Shown here one piece after another: positions 23,727 through 28,942 of a stretch of 28,942 bases of DNA (its first letter is position 1; each line of letters starts with the position of its first letter). This DNA comes from CAIVND01 sp035532075 (lineage in GTDB: Bacteria > Actinomycetota > Acidimicrobiia > Acidimicrobiales > Bog-793): NCBI GenBank assembly GCA_035532075.1, contig DATKRV010000008.1:1-28942 (forward strand), read 5' to 3'. The notes beneath the pieces were generated by a model. It made no database searches. It had not been told where the DNA came from and worked only from the letters and a program-made list of their open reading frames with translations. The translations under genes and the position numbers were made by a program.

Positions 23727-24430
23727 CGATCTCGGCGCTCCCGTGGTGCCTCTGTGGGCTTCGAACGCTGACGTCGTGTGTTCTCGGGTGACGACGGGCA
23801 AAGATCCGCAAGTTCACATATCGCGCACCGCGGCACCCGCGACAGACATACCGTTCTGCCATGGAGAATGAGTCGGAGACTGAGCCCGCCGCGATCTTGT
23901 TGACAAACTAGGCGGTTGAGCGCGAACTCGACTTTGACCGGGTCCAGCTCTTTCGTGAGTCCGAGACGTCGAGCCAGCCGTCCCACGTGGGTGTCGACTG
24001 GCAGACCCGGGAGTCCGAACGCAACGGAGCGAATGACATTTCCGGTCTTGCGTCCAACTCCGGGAAGGGTGACCAGATCGTCGAGTTCTCTTGGCACCTC
24101 GCCATCGAAACGTTGAACAAGGGCAGAGGCCATCTCGATGAGATTCTTGGTCTTCGCGCGATAAAAACCTGTCGAGTACACCACCCTCTCAACCTCGTCA
24201 GGAGGCGCCTTCGCGAGAAGGACTGGGGTGGGATAACGACGGATCATCTCCGGCATGACGAGATTCACCCGCTCGTCGGTACACTGTGCCGAAAGAATTG
24301 TCGCGACAAGCAGCTGAAAGGGGGTCTCGAAGCGCAAAGCGCATAGTTCGGCGGCGCTTCCAGGAAAAATCTCGAGGAGTCGCTGATTGATCATCTTCGC
24401 TCGAAGTTTCAAAGAACGCGGTGGGGCCAT
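23723..24430 (-). CDS. nth: Endonuclease III (DNA glycosylase/AP lyase)
   Basis: A 235-residue base-excision repair enzyme that removes oxidised pyrimidines. The helix-hairpin-helix LPGVGRKTG (122-130) has the catalytic lysine K128, and the catalytic aspartate D146 is in PVDTHVGRL. The [4Fe-4S] cluster motif C-x6-C-x2-C-x5-C is exact at C195, C202, C205 and C211. A basic tail of about 20 residues follows. The start ATG at 24430 is about 105 bp from the divergent mshD. Its stop shares CTAG with the small gene on the other strand. Confidence 0.96.
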   Translation of the reverse strand: MAPPRSLKLRAKMINQRLLEIFPGSAAELCALRFETPFQLLVATILSAQCTDERVNLVMPEMIRRYPTPVLLAKAPPDEVERVVYSTGFYRAKTKNLIEMASALVQRFDGEVPRELDDLVTLPGVGRKTGNVIRSVAFGLPGLPVDTHVGRLARRLGLTKELDPVKVEFALNRLVCQQDRGGLSLRLILHGRTVCLSRVPRCAICELADLCPSSPENTRRQRSKPTEAPRERRDR

Positions 24431-24452
24431 TCCTAGATGCTAGAGCGACAGT

Positions 24453-24481
24453 CCGCCGGCGATTCTGCGCAACACCGGCGG
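24453..24481. repeat. Inverted repeat in the nth-mshD intergenic region
   Basis: CCGCCGG (24453-24459) and CCGGCGG (24475-24481) are 7-bp perfect arms with a 15-bp loop, followed on the plus strand by TTTTG. It resembles a terminator, but no plus-strand gene lies upstream closely enough to need one, so a protein-binding site or a 5' UTR hairpin of mshD is more likely. Low confidence in any function. Confidence 0.35.
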
Positions 24482-24535
24482 TTTTGATGAAAGGGCGCTC
24501 GAACTGGTCGCCCACGCCTAACCCACAATTCGTCC

Positions 24536-25480
24536 ATGAACCGGTACCCTCGTAAGGTGCATCTTGTCGAAATCAAGCGCCGCATGGGCGAAGAGGACAT
24601 CGCGGCAGTCGCGAGACTGCTCCGGGCAGCTGAACGCGTTGATGATCACGCACCGCTCGGCGAACACAAGTGGCTCGATCTTGTTCAGGGTGGGCGGGCT
24701 GGATTTGCGGGCTTCGTGGCACGAGAACAGGGCCATGAGCGAGTCATAGGCTATGCACAGGTTGCGCGCGGCGAGAATAGCTGGTCGATCGAGTTCGTCG
24801 TTCATCCGAGCATCCGCCACTCCGACAGTCACGTTGCCATTGCGCTGCTCAAGAGCGCGCTTGATGAGATCGCCCGAGATGGCGGAGGACACGTACACCT
24901 GTGGGTTCCAAAGCCAACCTCTCGACACGACGAAATTGCGGCGGCCCTGGGGATGACGCGTGGTCGAGAGCTGTATCAAATGCGACGACCGCTGTCACTT
25001 TCCTCACCCTCTTTCGACGATTACGCCCCGACGCGACCTTTCATTGTCGGGAGTGACGAAGATGCATGGCTTGCGCTCAATCGAAAGGCCTTTGCCAATC
25101 ATCCTGAACAGGGCGCGTGGGATATCGAAACGCTACGCGATAGAGAGTTGCAACCCTGGTTTGACCCTGAGGGCTTCTTGCTCCATGAGGGCGTTGACGG
25201 CATCGACGGATTTTGCTGGACCAAGGTACACGACGAGGGTGACGAACCTATTGGCGAGGTGTACGTCATCGGCGTGCATCCGGATGTGCGCGGTCAGGGC
25301 CTTGGACGAGGATTGTTGGCGAGCGGCCTGCGCTCACTCGCAGCCAGGGGTATCCACACGGCGATGCTGTATGTAGACGCCCAGAATACAACAGCGGTAG
25401 CGCTGTACAACTCGGCGGGATTCATCATTGATCATATTGATCTCGCCTATGTCATCAACATCTCCCCACCCGCGCCATGA
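24536..25480 (+). CDS. mshD: Mycothiol synthase (acetyltransferase)
   Basis: A 314-residue protein with two GNAT domains (about 10-150 and 165-310). It acetylates Cys-GlcN-Ins with acetyl-CoA, the last step of mycothiol synthesis, the main thiol of Actinobacteria. The C-terminal domain has an intact acetyl-CoA loop in VHPDVRGQGLGRGLL (R252 to R258) and the typical DAQNTTAVALYNSAGF end. In the N-terminal domain the same loop is degenerate (VHPSIRHSDSHV, no glycines), which fits the view that only the C-terminal domain is catalytic. There is no Shine-Dalgarno sequence before the ATG; a CACAAT element 6 nt upstream could give a leaderless mRNA. The stop overlaps rlmN (ATGA). Confidence 0.92.
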   Translation: MNRYPRKVHLVEIKRRMGEEDIAAVARLLRAAERVDDHAPLGEHKWLDLVQGGRAGFAGFVAREQGHERVIGYAQVARGENSWSIEFVVHPSIRHSDSHVAIALLKSALDEIARDGGGHVHLWVPKPTSRHDEIAAALGMTRGRELYQMRRPLSLSSPSFDDYAPTRPFIVGSDEDAWLALNRKAFANHPEQGAWDIETLRDRELQPWFDPEGFLLHEGVDGIDGFCWTKVHDEGDEPIGEVYVIGVHPDVRGQGLGRGLLASGLRSLAARGIHTAMLYVDAQNTTAVALYNSAGFIIDHIDLAYVINISPPAP

Positions 25481-26565
25481 GTCGATACGACCTCGAAGAC
25501 CACGACCTTGAGCGCCTCCTTACTGGACAGCCGCGCTACCGCGTCACGCAACTCAAACGGGCACTCTATGAGGAGTTGCTCGAGATCGAAGCTCTTTCGG
25601 TATTCCCAAAGGTGCTTCGTAGCCAACTTGGAGACTCCGCTGAGTTCGCCTGCGCGCTTATTCCGGTTGCTGAGCACAATGCCGACCGGGGTCAGACGAT
25701 CAAATGGCTCTTTGAACTGAGAGATGGTTGCGCGATTGAGACTGTCTTGATGCATTACCGCCGACACACGACCGTTTGTATTTCGTCTCAGGCCGGTTGC
25801 GCGATGGCCTGTTCATTTTGCGCGACTGGTCATGCCGGTTATTCACGACAACTTACGACTGGTGAAATTGTCGAGCAGGTGGTTCGTGCCTCCCGGGCCG
25901 CGCGCACAGCGGGAAGAAGACTTGATCATGTCGTGTACATGGGCATGGGTGAACCATTGGCAAACTTCAATAACGTCTGGCGGTCTGTAGAACGGATTAT
26001 CGGAGACATGGGGCTAGGCGCCCGTCACGTCACGCTGTCGACGGTGGGAATCGTTCCCCAAATCAAATCACTCGCGCTGAAGCCTCTTCAGGTGAATCTT
26101 GCGGTCTCCTTGCACGCGGCAAACAATGGTCTGCGCAGCGAACTAGTACCAGTCAACAGGCGGTACCCGATCGAAATGCTCGTCTCCTCGCTCGAGGATT
26201 ACGTTGCAAGAACTCACCGTCGGATCTCTTTCGAATGGGCTTTGATAGCGGGAGTGAATGATTCGGCGCGTGACGTTGCCGAGCTTGCCGCGATCTCCTA
26301 TCCACTCAAGGCACACGTGAATCTCATTCCGCTCAATCCAATTACGCCCGACGAGCCGTTCTCGATGCGCGGCTCCTCCCCTGAGCAGGTGGAGAGGTTC
26401 GCTGGGGGCCTCCGGGAACTTGGCATCAATGTGACCATTCGTCGTACTCGGGGAAGGTCTATTGACGCTGCATGTGGTCAGTTAGCCGGAAAGGTTGCGG
26501 TCACTCTCCGCAAGAGGGACACACCTGACGGGGCTGTGACTGTTGCGAACGAGCGCTCCAGTTGA
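25477..26565 (+). CDS. rlmN: Dual-specificity RNA methyltransferase RlmN
   Basis: A 362-residue radical-SAM enzyme that methylates C2 of adenosine in 23S rRNA (A2503) and in some tRNAs (A37). The iron-sulfur motif C-x3-C-x2-C is C108, C112 and C115 in GCAMACSFCATG. The two catalytic cysteines are C101 and C333 (IDAACGQLAG), equivalent to E. coli C118 and C355. The GMGEP and NLIPLNP blocks are present. The start overlaps the mshD stop by ATGA. A 107-bp gap with a candidate promoter separates it from aceB. Confidence 0.96.
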   Translation: MSRYDLEDHDLERLLTGQPRYRVTQLKRALYEELLEIEALSVFPKVLRSQLGDSAEFACALIPVAEHNADRGQTIKWLFELRDGCAIETVLMHYRRHTTVCISSQAGCAMACSFCATGHAGYSRQLTTGEIVEQVVRASRAARTAGRRLDHVVYMGMGEPLANFNNVWRSVERIIGDMGLGARHVTLSTVGIVPQIKSLALKPLQVNLAVSLHAANNGLRSELVPVNRRYPIEMLVSSLEDYVARTHRRISFEWALIAGVNDSARDVAELAAISYPLKAHVNLIPLNPITPDEPFSMRGSSPEQVERFAGGLRELGINVTIRRTRGRSIDAACGQLAGKVAVTLRKRDTPDGAVTVANERSS

Positions 26566-26574
26566 GGGCTCGGG

Positions 26575-26603
26575 TCGCCAGCGGGATTGGCCTGTCATAG
26601 ATT
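26575..26603 (+). promoter_or_regulatory. Candidate promoter for aceB-glcD
   Basis: TCGCCA (26575-26580) and TAGATT (26598-26603) are 17 bp apart, each with 4 of 6 consensus matches. The predicted start near 26610 gives a leader of about 60 nt ending in a strong ribosome binding site (AAGGAGG). The spacing is ideal, but the hexamers are modest. Confidence 0.3.
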
Positions 26604-26661
26604 GATGCGGGCACAGAGGTTGAAACAGCCCTGCGCCGCTCATGAATGCGCTAGGACGATC

Positions 26662-26668
26662 AAGGAGG
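26662..26668 (+). promoter_or_regulatory. Strong ribosome binding site of aceB
   Basis: AAGGAGG, full complementarity to the 16S 3' end, lies 4 nt before the aceB ATG at 26673. It stands out because the operon-leading genes argC, trpC, hisD and mshD in this window lack such a site. Confidence 0.75.
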
Positions 26669-26672
26669 ACAG

Positions 26673-28277
26673 ATGGATCAAGCCACGTCACAGGATGCGC
26701 TAAAAATCGTCGGCGCGATTCATGAGCGCTACGACGAGGTGTTCAACCATGAAACCCGAGATTTTCTGATCGCACTTCACCGGAACTTCGACCCGGCCCG
26801 TCTTCTCGCAATCGAAGACCGGGCGCTGCGCCAGGAAGAGATCAACAGTGGCGCCCCGCTCGATTTTCTCGAGGAGACGATAGCGATCCGCGAGGCGAAT
26901 TGGTGCGTCGTCGCCCCTGCCCCAGGCCTTGAAGACCGGCGATGCGAGATCACCGGTCCTACCGAGCGTCGAATGACCATTAATGCACTCAACTCCGGAG
27001 CACGGGTTTGGATGGCCGATTTCGAAGACTCCAATGCCCCAACCTGGGAGAACATCGTCGATGGTCAGATTAACCTGAAAGATGCGATCGACCGCACGAT
27101 TGAATTCATCTCTACTGAGGGTCGCGAATACCATCTCGGAGAACATCTCGCGACGATCGTCGTGCGACCACGCGGTTGGCATCTTTTGGAGCGACACGTT
27201 CTTGTCGACAATCAACCCATCTCAGGTTCGCTGTTTGACTTTGGATGTTACGTGATGACCTGTCTCGACAGACTGCGAAAGTACCACCAGCGCCCGTACT
27301 TCTATCTGCCAAAAACCGAAAGTCATCTCGAAGCGAGACTGTGGAACGATGTGTTCAGTTTCACAGAGGACCGCTTCGCCCTTGCACGGGGAACAATCCG
27401 CGCGACGGTACTGATCGAGACGATCCTTGCGGCATTCGAGATGGACGAAATCCTCTTTGAACTGAGAGAGCATTCTGCCGGTCTCAATGCCGGGCGGTGG
27501 GACTATCTCTTCTCCGTCATCAAGAAATTTGCCTATCTCGGTGGCTCGTACGTACTGCCTGATCGAAACAGCGTGACGATGGCGGCACCTTTCATGCGGG
27601 CCTATACCGAGCTGCTCGTCAAAACCTGTCATCGACGCGGCGCCCATGCGATCGGAGGTATGGCAGCATTCATCCCAAGCCGTAAGGATCCAGACATCAA
27701 TGCCATTGCGCTTGCAAAGGTCGCGGAGGACAAAACTCGCGAGGTCCATGCGGGCTTCGATGGGTCTTGGGTCGCGCATCCCGATCTGGTTCCCGTCTGC
27801 ACCGAGGTTTTCTCAAGTGTGCTCGGAGGGCGCCCGAACCAACTTGAACATCAACGCGATGAGGTAAGCGTCGCTAGGCGCGACCTGTTGAATCTCTCGA
27901 TACCGGGATCAGGTATTACCGAGGCGGGGCTGCGCAACAACATCAGCGTAGGGCTGCGTTATCTCTCCGCCTGGTTACGCGGATCCGGAGCGGTGGCAAT
28001 ATTCAACCTCATGGAAGATGTCGCAACCGCAGAGATCTCGCGCTCTCAGGTCTGGCAGTGGCTTCGCTACGAAATCGCCCTCGAAGATGACACGATTGTG
28101 ACAGCGGATCTTGTGGAAAGGATGATTGGCGAGGAGTTGACAAAGATCGAGCTGGAAGAGGGGGCTGGCTTCGATGAGGCCGCCTATGCAACCGCGAGGG
28201 AGATCTTCTCCTCTCTGGTGTTCTCTGCGGAGTTTTCTCCGTTCCTCACGTTGTCCGCCTACGATCGAATTCCGTGA
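26673..28277 (+). CDS. aceB: Malate synthase A
   Basis: A 534-residue enzyme, the same length class as E. coli AceB, that condenses glyoxylate with acetyl-CoA to malate. The family signature REHSAGLNAGRWDY is at 265-278. Catalytic residues are R165 (VVRPRGWH), the Mg-binding E249 (LIETILAAFEMDE) and the base D449 (LMEDVATAEISRSQV). It is the A isoform, not the longer GlcB (G) form, even though it overlaps a glycolate-oxidase-type gene. The stop overlaps that gene's GTG start by GTGA, so glyoxylate made by the oxidase would be used by this enzyme. No isocitrate lyase gene is in the window. Confidence 0.97.
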   Translation: MDQATSQDALKIVGAIHERYDEVFNHETRDFLIALHRNFDPARLLAIEDRALRQEEINSGAPLDFLEETIAIREANWCVVAPAPGLEDRRCEITGPTERRMTINALNSGARVWMADFEDSNAPTWENIVDGQINLKDAIDRTIEFISTEGREYHLGEHLATIVVRPRGWHLLERHVLVDNQPISGSLFDFGCYVMTCLDRLRKYHQRPYFYLPKTESHLEARLWNDVFSFTEDRFALARGTIRATVLIETILAAFEMDEILFELREHSAGLNAGRWDYLFSVIKKFAYLGGSYVLPDRNSVTMAAPFMRAYTELLVKTCHRRGAHAIGGMAAFIPSRKDPDINAIALAKVAEDKTREVHAGFDGSWVAHPDLVPVCTEVFSSVLGGRPNQLEHQRDEVSVARRDLLNLSIPGSGITEAGLRNNISVGLRYLSAWLRGSGAVAIFNLMEDVATAEISRSQVWQWLRYEIALEDDTIVTADLVERMIGEELTKIELEEGAGFDEAAYATAREIFSSLVFSAEFSPFLTLSAYDRIP

Positions 28278-28942
28278 GCATTCCCCAAGAGCTCCTTGGT
28301 CGACTCAGGGAGATCATCACCGAAGAGCAGGACCTGATCAGTGATCCGGCACAGTTAAGGACTTTCGAATGCGATGGATTAGCGCACTATCGCGTGACAC
28401 CAATGCTGGTAGTCCTGCCGACGACCGTGGCACAGGTCAGCGCCGTCGTGCGTGTCTGTCAAGAGCTGAAAATACCCTTTGTCGCGCGTGGCAACGGCAC
28501 AGGCCTCTCCGCGGGTGCACTACCCGTTAAAGAGGGTGTTTTGATTGCACTATCGAAATTTCGAAAGATTCACGAGATCGATCGGGCAAACCAGCGAGCT
28601 GTCGTTGAACCGGGCGTGATCAACCTAGATATCACCAAGTGGGCCACTCCAGCCGGCCTCTACTATGCGCCCGATCCCTCGAGTCAGCAGATTTGTTCAA
28701 TCGGTGGGAACGTTGCCGAGAACTCTGGTGGAGCTCACTGTCTCAAATATGGTTTTACGACGCATCACATCACCGGGCTCGAGGTTGTCACGCCCGACGG
28801 CGAGATCGTCAAATTCGGTGGTTATAAAAGTCTCGACGCGCCTGGATATGACCTCCTCGGCGCTTTCATCGGTTCGGAGGGGACGATCGGAATAGCAACA
28901 AAAGTTGTTACGCGGCTCCTGCGCAAGCCGGAGCTCGTCAAG
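28274..28942 (+). CDS. glcD: Glycolate oxidase-like FAD subunit, 5' part (truncated by the window edge)
   Basis: The frame from GTG at 28274 is open for all 223 codons to the window end. It encodes the N-terminal FAD-binding (PCMH-type) domain of the GlcD/D-lactate dehydrogenase family: FVARGNGTGLSAGALP (69-84), APDPSSQQICSIGGNVAENS (132-151), the AHCLKYG and HITGLEVVTPDGE blocks and GAFIGSEGTIGI (196-207). The NVAENSGGAHCLKYG order is typical of GlcD, which oxidises glycolate to glyoxylate. GTGA overlap with malate synthase supports glycolate as substrate; D-lactate or another 2-hydroxy acid is possible. About half of the protein lies outside the window, and glcE and glcF may follow. Confidence 0.9.
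   Translation, partial: MSIPQELLGRLREIITEEQDLISDPAQLRTFECDGLAHYRVTPMLVVLPTTVAQVSAVVRVCQELKIPFVARGNGTGLSAGALPVKEGVLIALSKFRKIHEIDRANQRAVVEPGVINLDITKWATPAGLYYAPDPSSQQICSIGGNVAENSGGAHCLKYGFTTHHITGLEVVTPDGEIVKFGGYKSLDAPGYDLLGAFIGSEGTIGIATKVVTRLLRKPELVK

Overview
The window is a compact block of chromosomal housekeeping DNA, with GC in the mid-to-high 50s percent by eye. It looks like an actinobacterium of the class Acidimicrobiia. The evidence is the 16S rRNA 5' third at the left edge, whose helices read like Acidimicrobiales sequences, a mycothiol synthase (MshD), PriA-like residues in HisA, and several promoters placed so that mRNAs would start at the start codon (leaderless), which is common in Actinobacteria. 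A moderate-GC acidophile such as a Ferrimicrobium relative would fit; the genus is a guess.

Layout, left to right. (1) 1-347: 5' part of a 16S rRNA gene on the minus strand, cut by the window edge. (2) 348-916: its upstream region, with a TTGACA/TAGGGT promoter, a boxB-like hairpin, a boxA-like antitermination site and a leader hairpin. (3) 917-9200, minus strand: a complete arginine operon in transcription order argC-J-B-D-F-R-G-H. Nearly every junction is a 4-base ATGA overlap. A 30-bp perfect inverted repeat covers the argC promoter and start codon and is the likely ArgR operator. (4) 9270-12743, minus strand: trpC-F-B-A. (5) 12851-14959, plus strand: an OmpR-type response regulator and a sensor histidine kinase, divergent from trpC. 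(6) 14956-23483, minus strand: hisD-C-B-H-A-F, a GroES-like gene, hisI, trpE and a YgfZ-type folate-binding gene. (7) 23535-23726, plus strand: an unrecognised 63-residue helical protein, convergent with nth (endonuclease III, minus). (8) 24536 to the end, plus strand: mshD-rlmN, then aceB (malate synthase A) and a glcD-like FAD oxidase cut by the right edge.

Together the genes encode all of glutamate-to-arginine synthesis (recycling route through ArgJ), the second half of tryptophan synthesis plus TrpE, and most of histidine synthesis. trpG, trpD, hisG, hisE and the histidinol-phosphatase gene are not in the window. GlcD and AceB would convert glycolate to glyoxylate to malate. I saw no mobile element, CRISPR array, tRNA gene or phage gene, and no convincing new multi-gene system. 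The points most worth checking are the arg operator on a leaderless promoter, the GroES-like protein inside the his operon, the coexistence of a PriA-like HisA with a separate TrpF, a hairpin that holds the hisH start codon in its loop, and the small unknown protein.
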